DNA of 64,000 nucleotides from NCBI RefSeq assembly GCF_024753285.1, contig NZ_JANUGW010000007.1, positions 124,001 to 188,000 of the forward strand. The letters are read 5' to 3'. Below, piece by piece: positions 32,050-41,409 of this stretch. Each line of letters opens with the position of its first letter. The stretch's first letter is position 1. The notes below the pieces were generated by a model. It had not been told where the DNA came from and ran no database searches. It worked only from the letters and a program-made list of their open reading frames with translations. The position numbers and the translations under genes were made by a program. The DNA is from Massilia pinisoli. Lineage in GTDB: Bacteria; Pseudomonadota; Gammaproteobacteria; Burkholderiales; Burkholderiaceae_D.

Positions 32050-33312
32050 TTACTTCGGAGGCAGGAAGGGCGCCAGTGCCTGGTCGGCCGCGGCCGGGTC
32101 GAGGGCGCGCGCCTGCAGCGCATGCATGGCGACGGCGACGTCGGCCTTGCGGCTGGCGTCGTGCAGTACGGCCTCGTTGTCGGCCATGGAGCGAAGCAGT
32201 TCGGTGGTCAGGCGGTCCAGCTGCGGACGGATGGTCTTGGCGAGGTCGGGCGCGTCGTCGAAGCGACCGATGCCTTCCGCTTCCCAGCGCCGGTACAGCG
32301 CGCGCTGCACGGTCTTGGAGGCTTCGATCTGCGCGCGGAACACGGTGCGCACCCAGGCCTCCGGCAGGCCCAGCGTGGTCCCCTGGCGCACCGCCGCGGC
32401 GATCACTTGTTCTTCGCGCGGCAGGTCTTCGATGGCGGCCTTCGCATTCCACTTGGCGCGCGCCACGTGCTGCGCGAGCAGCAGGCGTTGGTCGATCGCC
32501 TGGCGCAATGGCTCCAGTCCCCAAGGGAACGCCAGCCACCGATCGAGGCGGATTTGCATGCCGCCGCCGTCCAGGCGTTGCTGCAGCCAGTGGTCGACAT
32601 ACGTCTTCAGCGCCGGGTCGCGCGGCAGCAGGATGGCCTTGTCCACCGCGTCGAACGGCGCCTCCGGATGCACGGCACACAGTTGCGGATGCAGGCGCTG
32701 TTGCAGACGGGTTTCGATGGCGTCGGTGACCATCAGGTCGGCCGCGCCGTCGACCACCTGGCCGAAGATGGTCACGTTGTCCGGGTACACGGTCAGCTGC
32801 GCGTGCGGCGCGCGGGCGCGCGCGAAGCGTTCGTTGGTACCACCTGGATTGACGATCAGCCGCACGTCCGGCCGGTCGATCTGCGCCAGCGTCTGGAAGC
32901 GGCCGACGTTTGCGCAGCGCGTGATCGGCGTCTTGCCGTCGTGGAGGTAGGGCACCGAAAAGAGCGCCTGCTTTTGCCGCTCGGCCGTCACCGACACACC
33001 GCTCAGGGCTAGGTCGAACTTGTCCGCATCCAGGTCGGCCATCAGCGTCGACCAGCTGGTCGGCACCAGTTGCAGCCGCACGCCGAGCGAGCGCGCCAGC
33101 TCGCCCGCCAGCTCCACGTCCATGCCGACGAATCCGCCATCTGCCGACCGGTAGCCGAACGGCTTGTAGTCGCCGGTACCGCCCACGCGCAGCACGCCGC
33201 GCGCGGCGATGTCGTCGAGCCGGTTCGCGTGCGCCGGCGCCAGTGCGGTTGCCAGCAGGCCGACAAGGATGGCTGGCTGCAGCCGAAGTCTGCAAAAGGT
33301 CGTTGCGCGCAT
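32050..33312 (-). CDS. Exported cyclohexadienyl dehydratase - chorismate mutase fusion
   Basis: The 420-residue protein has a signal peptide (ending APAHA near residue 29). Residues about 30-260 form a periplasmic-binding-protein-like cyclohexadienyl dehydratase (PheC type): RGVLRVGGTGDYKPFGYR, FDLALSGVSVTAERQ, NPGGTNERFAR and DLMVTDAIET. Residues about 268-400 form an AroQ-gamma chorismate mutase: LRQAIDQRLLLAQHVARAKW, EDLPREEQVI, and VRTVFRAQIEASKTVQRALY. Together they convert chorismate through prephenate to phenylpyruvate outside the cytoplasm. Exported fusions of this kind are known in this bacterial family. The physiological reason for an exported route is unsettled. The gene stands alone. 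Confidence 0.88.
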   Translation of the reverse strand: MRATTFCRLRLQPAILVGLLATALAPAHANRLDDIAARGVLRVGGTGDYKPFGYRSADGGFVGMDVELAGELARSLGVRLQLVPTSWSTLMADLDADKFDLALSGVSVTAERQKQALFSVPYLHDGKTPITRCANVGRFQTLAQIDRPDVRLIVNPGGTNERFARARAPHAQLTVYPDNVTIFGQVVDGAADLMVTDAIETRLQQRLHPQLCAVHPEAPFDAVDKAILLPRDPALKTYVDHWLQQRLDGGGMQIRLDRWLAFPWGLEPLRQAIDQRLLLAQHVARAKWNAKAAIEDLPREEQVIAAAVRQGTTLGLPEAWVRTVFRAQIEASKTVQRALYRRWEAEGIGRFDDAPDLAKTIRPQLDRLTTELLRSMADNEAVLHDASRKADVAVAMHALQARALDPAAADQALAPFLPPK

Positions 33313-33402
33313 GGGTTCCTTCGTCCGTCGGTAGCGGGCGGAGCGTAGGGGACGAGACGGTGCCTGTCAAGCAGACCGGCAACAGCAGGGGGGAAAGGGG
33401 AG

Positions 33403-33479
33403 TGGTCGGGGTGAGAGGATTCGAACCTCCGGCCTCTACGTCCCGAACGTAGCGCTCTACCGGGCTAAGCTACACCCCG
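33403..33479 (-). tRNA. tRNA-Pro(CGG), copy 1
   Basis: A 77-nt cloverleaf read on the minus strand with acceptor CGGGGTG/CACCCCG, discriminator A and encoded CCA. The anticodon stem CTACG/CGTAG encloses loop TTCGGGA, giving anticodon CGG. The T-arm carries GGTTCGAATCC. It is identical to the copy at 33514. Confidence 0.96.
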
Positions 33480-33511
33480 ACTGGTATGGGTACTTCTGAG
33501 GGAGAAAAACA

Positions 33512-33590
<79 letters not shown>

Positions 33591-33642
33591 ACTGTTTGAG
33601 ACTTCGTCACCGAAATCTCGGGAAGGCATTACTATAGTTGTC

Positions 33643-34632
33643 TCAATGGTTTCTGTCAACAGCGAAGGCGCATAGCTGCAGCAGGCTGGCCTTGTATTCG
33701 CTGTCCGGCAAGTCGGCGATCGAGGCTGCCGCGCGGCGTGCCGCGGTCTCCGCTTCGCGGCGCGTATAGTCCAGCGCGCCGCTGTTCGTGACGGCCGCCA
33801 GCACGGCGTCGAAATGGGTTTCGTCGCCCTGTTCGATGCAGCTGCGGATCAGTTCGCGCTGTTCCGGCGTGCCGTTTTCCATCACATAAATCAGCGGCAA
33901 CGTGGGCTTGCCTTCGCGCAGGTCGTCGCCCACGTTCTTGCCGATCTCGGCGGCGTCGCCCGCGTAGTCGAGCACGTCGTCGATGAGCTGGAACGCCGTG
34001 CCCAGCGAGCGGCCGTATTCGCCGGCCGCGTCGATCTGCGCGTCGTTCGCGCCGGCGACGAGGGCGCCCAGCTGCGCGGCGGCCTCGAACAGCTTCGCCG
34101 TCTTGGAGCGGATCACGCGCAGGTAGCTGTCCTGCGTGACGTCCGGATCGTGCATGTTCAGCAACTGCAGCACTTCGCCTTCCGCGATGACCGTGGTGGC
34201 GCGCGACAGGATCTGCATGATCCGCATGTTGTCCAGGCTCGTCATCATCTCGAACGAGCGCGAATACAGGTAGTCGCCGACGAGCACGGAGGCCGCGTTG
34301 CCGAACATGGCGTTCGCGGTCTGGCGGCCGCGGCGCATCGACGATTCGTCGACGACGTCGTCGTGCAGCAGGGTGGCCGTGTGGATGAATTCGACGACGG
34401 CCGCCAGCTCGTGGTGGCCCGTGCCCTTGTAGCCGTAGGCGTTCGCCAGCAGCAGCACCAGCACGGGACGGATCCGCTTGCCGCCGGCGCTGATGATGTA
34501 CTCGGCGATCTGGTTCACCAGCGCGACTTCGGACTGCAACCGTGCCCGGATCACCGTGTTGACGGCCTCCATGTCGGCTGCGATCGTGCGGGTGATGGGG
34601 TTCTGTTGTGCGTTTTGGGTAGCGGCGGACAA
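33643..34632 (-). CDS. ispB: Octaprenyl diphosphate synthase IspB
   Basis: The 329-residue polyprenyl synthase builds the side chain of ubiquinone from isopentenyl and farnesyl diphosphate. The two Asp-rich motifs are LLHDDVVDE (first) and LIDDVLDYAGD (second); GGKRIRPVLVLL is the substrate phosphate site. The start is placed at TTG 34632 because betaproteobacterial IspB proteins begin MSAAT..., which is exactly what this start gives, and an ATG 60 nt downstream would remove conserved residues. Divergence from rplU-rpmA with 241 bp between is the standard arrangement. Confidence 0.93.
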   Translation of the reverse strand: MSAATQNAQQNPITRTIAADMEAVNTVIRARLQSEVALVNQIAEYIISAGGKRIRPVLVLLLANAYGYKGTGHHELAAVVEFIHTATLLHDDVVDESSMRRGRQTANAMFGNAASVLVGDYLYSRSFEMMTSLDNMRIMQILSRATTVIAEGEVLQLLNMHDPDVTQDSYLRVIRSKTAKLFEAAAQLGALVAGANDAQIDAAGEYGRSLGTAFQLIDDVLDYAGDAAEIGKNVGDDLREGKPTLPLIYVMENGTPEQRELIRSCIEQGDETHFDAVLAAVTNSGALDYTRREAETAARRAAASIADLPDSEYKASLLQLCAFAVDRNH

Positions 34633-34765
34633 GGCGGACCTGCTGACGTTGGATGCGGATAGGTTTTGTTGAGTCGCGATTATACGACATGCAATGAAAT
34701 CCCGCCCTTTTTCCCAGTGGCGCCAGAGGCCAGCCGGCAAGGCCCGCCGCGCCATCACAACCGTT

Positions 34766-34794
34766 TTGACGCTGCGCACCATTCCATGTATAAT
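34766..34794 (+). promoter_or_regulatory. Sigma70 promoter of rplU-rpmA
   Basis: TTGACG (34766-34771), 17-bp spacer, TATAAT (34789-34794): a near-consensus housekeeping promoter, with the rplU start codon 80 bp downstream. This fits strong ribosomal-protein expression. Confidence 0.88.
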
Positions 34795-34873
34795 CCTCTG
34801 TTCCCCGAATCCCCGGCTGTTCACCTCGCCTGGATCAGGGAATATTTCTTAACAATCAATGAGGTTTCAAATC

Positions 34874-35185
34874 ATGTACGCGGTCATAAAAACCGGTGGC
34901 AAGCAATATAAAGTTGTCGCTGGCGAAAAACTCAAAGTAGAACAGATACCGGCAGACATTGGTTCCGAACTCACTATCGATCAGGTTCTCGCCGTCGGCG
35001 AGGGCGAGAGCATCAAATTTGGTGCTCCGCTGGTGGAAGGTGCTTCGGTTCGCGTGACTGTTGTGTCGCATGGTCGTCACGACAAAGTGCGCATTTTCAA
35101 GATGCGTCGTCGTAAGCACTACCAGAAGCGTCAGGGCCATCGCCAGAACTACACCGAAATCCAAGTGGTTGCGATCAACGGCTAA
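34874..35185 (+). CDS. rplU: 50S ribosomal protein L21
   Basis: The 103-residue protein has the standard L21 start [14 protein letters not shown] and C-terminal [17 protein letters not shown] region that contacts 23S rRNA. ATG 34874 gives the family's exact length; an upstream in-frame ATG at 34859 is rejected. A GAGG ribosome-binding site precedes it. rpmA follows after 41 bp. Confidence 0.98.
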   Translation: MYAVIKTGGKQYKVVAGEKLKVEQIPADIGSELTIDQVLAVGEGESIKFGAPLVEGASVRVTVVSHGRHDKVRIFKMRRRKHYQKRQGHRQNYTEIQVVAING

Positions 35186-35226
35186 TCGCCGCGCGTCCCT
35201 TCTTCAGTCATCAAGGAGCATTTGAA

Positions 35227-35499
35227 ATGGCACACAAAAAAGGCGGCGGCACTACGCGAAACGGCCGTGACTCAGAAAGCAAACGCCTCGGCGTGAAAGT
35301 CTACGGCGGCCAGTCGATCAACGCAGGCGGCATCATCATGCGCCAGCGCGGCACCACGATCCGTCCTGGTACCAACGTCGGCCTCGGCAAAGACCACACC
35401 CTGTTCGCCCTGGTGAACGGCACGGTCAAGTTCGTCAAGCAAGGCGTCGGTTCCAAGCAGTACGTGACCGTCATCGCTGCAGAAGCGGCAGCTGCCTAA
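35227..35499 (+). CDS. rpmA: 50S ribosomal protein L27
   Basis: The 90-residue protein has the conserved [20 protein letters not shown] start, the N-terminal tail that reaches the peptidyl transferase centre, and [14 protein letters not shown]. The ribosome-binding site is AAGGAG. A Rho-independent terminator follows 75 bp after the stop, so rplU-rpmA is a complete transcription unit with possible read-through to obgE. Confidence 0.98.
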   Translation: MAHKKGGGTTRNGRDSESKRLGVKVYGGQSINAGGIIMRQRGTTIRPGTNVGLGKDHTLFALVNGTVKFVKQGVGSKQYVTVIAAEAAAA

Positions 35500-35574
35500 A
35501 TCAGGCGGCGGCGGGATCGCGCCAAGGCGAGGTCCCGCGCAGTAAGGCGTCAAGCCTTGCAATCGATAGGCTCT

Positions 35575-35595
35575 GCCCTCCGGTAGGGCCTTTTT
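35575..35595 (+). terminator. Rho-independent terminator after rpmA
   Basis: Stem GCCCT/AGGGC with loop CCGGT followed by C and five T residues. It lies between rpmA and obgE and is short, so partial read-through is possible. Confidence 0.75.
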
Positions 35596-35597
35596 AA

Positions 35598-36818
<1,221 letters not shown>

Positions 36819-36821
36819 GCG

Positions 36822-37262
36822 TTGGCAGTCTCCTTCGCCCACATCGCCAACGCGGCCGTGCGCGCGCGCCTGCGCAGCCGGCTGCTGTCGGTGGCCGCCA
36901 CCGCGCAGTCGCTGGCCGCGCTCGCGGCGCTGCTGAATCCCGACCGCGTGGCGGATGCGATGGGACTGTTCCTCGTGGGCGTGAACGGCTACAGCCAGTT
37001 CTACGCCCTGTACGTCGGAGTGCGCCTCGCCACCGCGGGGCTGGCTCTGCTGGCAGCCAGGGAGGGCGACCAGCCCATCCTCGGCGACCTCGCCGCATTG
37101 TCCATCCTGGCGCAGCCGCTCGGCCGCTTTGTCGCGGCCTTCGCGATCGGCCTGCCCCAGGGCTTATTGTTCGTCGTCAGCGGGATCGAGCTGGCGGTCG
37201 GCCTGGCGCTGATCGGCCTGCGCCCGCGAGGACGCTTCCTGTCTATCCGACCGTCGCCATGA
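36822..37262 (+). CDS. Small integral membrane protein (DUF4345-like)
   Basis: The 146-residue protein has about four hydrophobic segments (residues near 22-40, 48-80, 90-110 and 113-133). The pattern [20 protein letters not shown] and [14 protein letters not shown] resembles the DUF4345 family of four-helix membrane proteins of unknown function. The only available start near the obgE stop is TTG 36822; no strong ribosome-binding site is seen, so coupling with obgE translation is plausible. Its stop overlaps the proB start as ATGA. Function unknown. Confidence 0.65.
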   Translation: MAVSFAHIANAAVRARLRSRLLSVAATAQSLAALAALLNPDRVADAMGLFLVGVNGYSQFYALYVGVRLATAGLALLAAREGDQPILGDLAALSILAQPLGRFVAAFAIGLPQGLLFVVSGIELAVGLALIGLRPRGRFLSIRPSP

Positions 37263-38377
37263 ACTCCGTCCTCCAGTCATCCAGCCGCATCATCGTCAAG
37301 GTCGGCTCCTCGCTCGTCACCAACGAAGGCCGCGGCCTCGATCATGAAGCCATCGCGCGCTGGGCCGCGCAGATCTCGTCGCTCCGTTCGCTCGGCAAGG
37401 AAGTCGTGCTCGTGTCGTCTGGCGCCATCGCCGAAGGCATGCTGCGCCTGGGCTTCACGGCGCGCCCGACCGACATCCACGAACTGCAGGCCTGCGCCGC
37501 ATGCGGCCAGATGGGCCTCGCGCAGATCTACGAAACGAGCTTCCGCAGCCACGGCGTCAAAACGGCGCAGGTGCTGCTCACGCACGCCGACCTCGCCGAC
37601 CGCGAACGCTACCTGAACGCGCGCTCCACGCTCACCACCTTGCTGCGCCTCGGCGTCGTCCCGATCATCAACGAGAACGACACCGTCGTCACGGACGAGA
37701 TCAAGTTCGGCGACAACGACACCCTGGGCGCTCTGGTCGCGAACCTGATCGAGGCGGACGCCCTCGTCATCCTGACGGACCAGAAGGGCCTGTACTCGGC
37801 CGATCCGCGCAAGGACCCGGCCGCGCGCCTGATCGAAGAGGCGCAGGCCGGCGACACGTCGCTGGAAGCGATGGCCGGCGGCGCCGGCAGCAGCATCGGC
37901 CGCGGCGGCATGCTGACGAAGGTATTGGCCGCGAAGCGCGCCGCGCGCTCCGGCGCCCACACGGTGATCGCGTGGGGCCGCGAAGACAACGTCCTCACGC
38001 GCCTCGCGCACGGCGAAGCGATCGGCACGCAGCTGACGGCACCGACCGCGCGCCTGACGGCACGCCGCCAGTGGATGGTCGACCACCTGCACACCGTCGG
38101 GCAGCTCGTGCTGGATGCCGGCGCCGTGCAGAAGCTGGCGAAGGAAGGCAAGTCGCTGCTGCCGATCGGCGTCACCGCGGTGCGCGGCGAATTCGGACGC
38201 GGCGCCCTCGTGGGCTGCGTGGACGAAGCGGGCCACGAGATCGCGCGCGGCCTCACCAACTACACGAGCGGCGAAGTCAAACGCATCATGCGCCATGCAT
38301 CCAGCGAGATCGAAGGCATCCTCGGCTACGTCGAGGCGCCCGAGCTCGTGCATCGGGATAATCTCGTCCTGCTCTGA
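37259..38377 (+). CDS. proB: Glutamate 5-kinase
   Basis: The 372-residue enzyme phosphorylates glutamate in the first step of proline synthesis. The amino-acid-kinase domain shows [36 protein letters not shown] and [16 protein letters not shown]-terminal PUA domain (about 280-365) is present, as in most proteobacterial ProB. The ATG overlaps the stop of the preceding membrane-protein gene. No proA is in this stretch. Confidence 0.97.
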   Translation: MNSVLQSSSRIIVKVGSSLVTNEGRGLDHEAIARWAAQISSLRSLGKEVVLVSSGAIAEGMLRLGFTARPTDIHELQACAACGQMGLAQIYETSFRSHGVKTAQVLLTHADLADRERYLNARSTLTTLLRLGVVPIINENDTVVTDEIKFGDNDTLGALVANLIEADALVILTDQKGLYSADPRKDPAARLIEEAQAGDTSLEAMAGGAGSSIGRGGMLTKVLAAKRAARSGAHTVIAWGREDNVLTRLAHGEAIGTQLTAPTARLTARRQWMVDHLHTVGQLVLDAGAVQKLAKEGKSLLPIGVTAVRGEFGRGALVGCVDEAGHEIARGLTNYTSGEVKRIMRHASSEIEGILGYVEAPELVHRDNLVLL

Positions 38378-38427
38378 TCCCCGCCGAGCCACGCGCATCG
38401 GTCAATGCGCGGTTGGTCACCCGGCGC

Positions 38428-38955
38428 TCAGTCGGCTTGCAGCAGGCCCGGGTCGGCGACGACGACTTTTTCCGTGTCGGGACGGACGATGATGCGCAGC
38501 GCGGCAACCTCGCGCGCGCCCGCCTCGAACCGCTGCGCCATCTTCACGAACTCGCAGCCGGCCGGCGCGCCCGCCGGGGCGCCGGTCCAGGCAGCGGTCC
38601 ACGCGCCCCCGGCGTCGCGGGTTTCCACTTTCTCGAGGTTCTGCGCAGCTTTCGCGTTCAGCGCGATGCGGAAGGCACCGGTCCGCACGGGTGTCTTGAA
38701 CGTGAAGACATACGTGTAGGGCTGACCCGGCTCGCCTGCGCCATTGCGCGAATCGATCCATTGGCCCGCCGTGCCGCCAGCATCGCCGACCGTGCACTGG
38801 GGCGGCAGCGCCGCGAGCCTGGCTTGTATGGCTTGTGCTTCCTGGCGTGCCTTCGCGAGCGTCTCGTTGGTGTCGGTCGCCGGCTTGCGGCCGCAGGCCG
38901 CCAGCGCGATCAGGAGGACGGGGAGCGCGGTGGCGCGGGGAATGGCACGGGGCAT
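38428..38955 (-). CDS. Hypothetical lipoprotein (175 aa)
   Basis: The N-terminus has a lipoprotein signal with lipobox LIALAAC (Cys near residue 21), so the protein is probably anchored to a membrane by lipid. The rest contains a short helix (ETLAKARQEAQAIQARLAAL) and a beta-rich domain with PYTYVFTFKTPVRTGAFRI and REVAALRIIVRPD. I do not recognise the family. It converges with proB and is probably monocistronic. Confidence 0.75.
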   Translation of the reverse strand: MPRAIPRATALPVLLIALAACGRKPATDTNETLAKARQEAQAIQARLAALPPQCTVGDAGGTAGQWIDSRNGAGEPGQPYTYVFTFKTPVRTGAFRIALNAKAAQNLEKVETRDAGGAWTAAWTGAPAGAPAGCEFVKMAQRFEAGAREVAALRIIVRPDTEKVVVADPGLLQAD

Positions 38956-39036
38956 GGCATCTCGCTGTGATGGTCGGGCGGCCGTGACTGTAGCACGCCC
39001 CAGGCCGCGATAAATACGCGGATTGTCACCCCGGCG

Positions 39037-39678
39037 TCAGCGCGCCTGGCTCGCGATCAGCATGCGCACGCCCGCGTACGCGAACACGCCCGCCAGCACG
39101 GCGTTCACCCAGCGCTCGGCTGCGCGATAGGCACGGCGCGCGGCGGCCGTCGAAAAGGCCAGCGCGTAGCAGCAGAAGATCGTCGCGCTCAGCGACGCGC
39201 ACGAGACGACGAACGCCAGCGCATCTTCCTGGCGCGCGCCCGCCGGCAGGGCCAACGACACCACCGACAGCCAGACGACGATTGCCTTCGGATTCGTCAG
39301 GTGCATGGCCACGCCGCGCGCGCACGTGCGTGCGTAGCCTTCCGCGACGGGCGCCGCCGCCTCCAGGCGCGCCGCGCCGCGCATCCTGCGCGCAGCACCC
39401 CAGGCCATCCACAATAGGTACAAGCCGCCGATCGCCTTGACGATGGCGAGCGCGCCGGACCAGCGTTCCATCAGCGCGGCGAGGCCGAACGCGGCGCACA
39501 GGCCCCAGCACAGCGAGCCGCAGACGACGCCGGACGCGAGGGCCAGCGCCCGCGCGCGGCCCTGCGCCATCGCCGTGCCCATGACGGCGAGCACGCTGGG
39601 GCCGGGGCTCGCGACACCGATCGCGAACGCGGTGTAACCGAGGAGCGCATGGGCGCCGGTGAGGTGGGGCAGGAGCAT
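39037..39678 (-). CDS. LysE family amino acid exporter
   Basis: The 213-residue membrane protein has about six helices. The opening GYTAFAIGVASPGPSVLAVMG carries the SPGP motif of LysE/RhtB translocators and HLTNPKAIVVWLSV is the second family motif. It likely exports an amino acid or homoserine lactone-like compound; substrate not assignable. It lies 11 bp after the stop of the VOC gene on the same strand, so the two may be co-transcribed. Confidence 0.92.
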   Translation of the reverse strand: MLLPHLTGAHALLGYTAFAIGVASPGPSVLAVMGTAMAQGRARALALASGVVCGSLCWGLCAAFGLAALMERWSGALAIVKAIGGLYLLWMAWGAARRMRGAARLEAAAPVAEGYARTCARGVAMHLTNPKAIVVWLSVVSLALPAGARQEDALAFVVSCASLSATIFCCYALAFSTAAARRAYRAAERWVNAVLAGVFAYAGVRMLIASQAR

Positions 39679-39689
39679 GGCCAGATCCT

Positions 39690-40097
39690 TCAGGCTTGGT
39701 TGTCGGAGGACGCATCGTGGCACACCACGCACAGCTTGTTGCCGTCCGGGTCGCGCAGATACGCGCCGTAATAGTTCGCGTGGTAGTCGGGGCGCAGCGC
39801 GGGCGGTCCCTCGTCGCTGCCGCCGTGCGCGAGCGCGAGCGCGTGGGCGGCATCGACGGTCGCCCGGTCGGGCGCCAGGAAGGCCGTCATCTGGCCGTTG
39901 CCCGGTACATGGGGCGCGCCGTCGTACGGGGCGCCGATCAGGAACAGCGGACGCGCCTGGCCAGGCACCTGCCAGCCAGCCCATGGACGTGACCGGTCGC
40001 AGAAGCGCTGTTCCATGCCGAGTGCCGCCATCAGCGGTTCGTAGAACGCGAGTGCCCTGTCGAAATCGGCAGTGCCGACAAATACGTGGGAATACAT
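39690..40097 (-). CDS. VOC (glyoxalase/bleomycin resistance) superfamily protein
   Basis: The 135-residue protein has the paired beta-alpha-beta-beta-beta modules of the VOC fold: HVFVGTADFDRALAFYEPLM at the start and YYGAYLRDPDGNKLCVVCH at the end. A GGAGG ribosome-binding site precedes ATG 40097. It lies directly upstream of the LysE exporter. VOC proteins include lyases, dioxygenases and antibiotic-binding proteins, so activity cannot be assigned. Confidence 0.88.
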   Translation of the reverse strand: MYSHVFVGTADFDRALAFYEPLMAALGMEQRFCDRSRPWAGWQVPGQARPLFLIGAPYDGAPHVPGNGQMTAFLAPDRATVDAAHALALAHGGSDEGPPALRPDYHANYYGAYLRDPDGNKLCVVCHDASSDNQA

Positions 40098-40296
40098 CGT
40101 TGCCGCCTCCGCGCGTTAGGTGTTGTCAGAAATTTTATAACGTCTGGCAATTTCATGTGGGCAACCCTCGTCTGGCATTATGAATTTCCATTTAATGGTA
40201 AAAATTATGCTCAGAAATGGAAGAAAGTATCGCAATATTGCGATCATCCTGTGTTAGATTGGCGGGCACTGCCACGATTTCCACGAGAGGAAGACG

Positions 40297-40998
40297 ATGC
40301 CCCGACTGCCGCGCCTTGGTCTGTTTTGCCTGTCTCTGTTCACGTTGCCGGCCCACGCGCAGGACCTGAACATCGGTTCGGAACTGGTCCATGGCGGCGT
40401 GGCCATCTTCCTGATCGGCGCGCTGTCCGTGCTGTCAGTGGCCGTGACGCTCGAGCGGCTCGTGAATTTCCGGCTGCGGAAGGTGGCACCGCCCGACCTG
40501 GCCGAGGAGGCGGAAAACCTGTGGCGCACCGGGCGCTTCGACCAGTTGCGCGCACGCGTGGGAGACGGCGACAGCAGCCTCGCGCGCATCCTCGGCTGGA
40601 TGGTCGAGCAGCGCCATCTGCCGCCCGAGAAGCTGGCCGCGCGCGTCGCCGAGATGGCGGGCGTCGAATTGCGCCTGCAGCAGCACAAGGCGTATGCGCT
40701 GAACGTCGTCGCGACCGTCGCGCCCATCGTCGGCCTGCTGGGCACCGTCGTCGGCATGATCGAATCGTTCCACGTGATCGCCTTCAACGGCATGGGCGAT
40801 CCGACCCTGCTCGCGGGCGGCATCTCGAAAGCCCTCGTCAACACGGCGGCCGGCCTGTCGGTGGCGCTGCCGTCGCTGGCCATGCACCACGTCTTCCGCA
40901 ATCGCATGGTCGGCATCGGGATCGCGCTGGAGCGCCAGTTGAACCGCGTGCTGGACGGCATGCCGGCGCGCACCTTGGAGGTCGTCCATGCGCATTGA
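40297..40998 (+). CDS. ExbB/TolQ/MotA family proton-channel protein
   Basis: The 233-residue protein begins with a signal-peptide-like segment (ending LPAHAQ), then the first helix (VHGGVAIFLIGALSVLSVAVTLERL). A cytoplasmic loop follows, then two helices carrying the family signature VVATVAPIVGLLGTVVGMIESF and ALVNTAAGLSVALPSLAMHH. These match ExbB/TolQ subunits that use proton flow with ExbD/TolR. It overlaps the ExbD-like gene by 11 bp. No tonB or tolA gene is present; the third gene is a coiled-coil PA14-like protein, so this is a dedicated motor for something other than standard TonB transport. Confidence 0.92.
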   Translation: MPRLPRLGLFCLSLFTLPAHAQDLNIGSELVHGGVAIFLIGALSVLSVAVTLERLVNFRLRKVAPPDLAEEAENLWRTGRFDQLRARVGDGDSSLARILGWMVEQRHLPPEKLAARVAEMAGVELRLQQHKAYALNVVATVAPIVGLLGTVVGMIESFHVIAFNGMGDPTLLAGGISKALVNTAAGLSVALPSLAMHHVFRNRMVGIGIALERQLNRVLDGMPARTLEVVHAH

Positions 40999-41407
40999 TC
41001 TCGGCGACGACGAGCAGCCCGAGATCGGCCTGATCGCCCTGATCGACTGCATCTTCTTCCTGCTGATGTACTTCATGGTGGCGACGTCGTTCCGGCACCC
41101 GGACGGCGAGAAGCCGGAAAAGGACATGACCATCGTGCTGCCGACGTCGCAGGTCACCCTCGACCGCGCCGCCGCGAGCCCGGCGCCGCTCGTCATCGGC
41201 GTCGACGCGGGCGGTGCGTTGTACGTCGACCGCAAGGCCGTGTCGACGCAGGCCTTGCACGACCTCCTGAAGCGTGAAGCGGCGCGCGATCCGGCGCGTC
41301 CGGTGCGCATCGACGGCGACCAGTCCACGCGCTACCAGGACATCGTGCACGTGCTCGAGCTGTGCCAGTTCGAGGGTCTCACGCACGTGTCGATGCACAC
41401 GCGCTGA
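40988..41407 (+). CDS. ExbD/TolR family proton-channel partner
   Basis: The 139-residue protein has a short cytoplasmic start, one helix (IGLIALIDCIFFLLMYFMVATSF) with the essential membrane Asp of the ExbD/TolR family (LIDCIFFLLMYF), and a periplasmic domain (VIGVDAGGALYVDRKAVSTQ; VRIDGDQSTRYQDIVHVLEL). It overlaps the ExbB-like gene and its stop is 2 bp before the third gene's start. Confidence 0.92.
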   Translation: MRIDLGDDEQPEIGLIALIDCIFFLLMYFMVATSFRHPDGEKPEKDMTIVLPTSQVTLDRAAASPAPLVIGVDAGGALYVDRKAVSTQALHDLLKREAARDPARPVRIDGDQSTRYQDIVHVLELCQFEGLTHVSMHTR

Positions 41408-41409
41408 AG

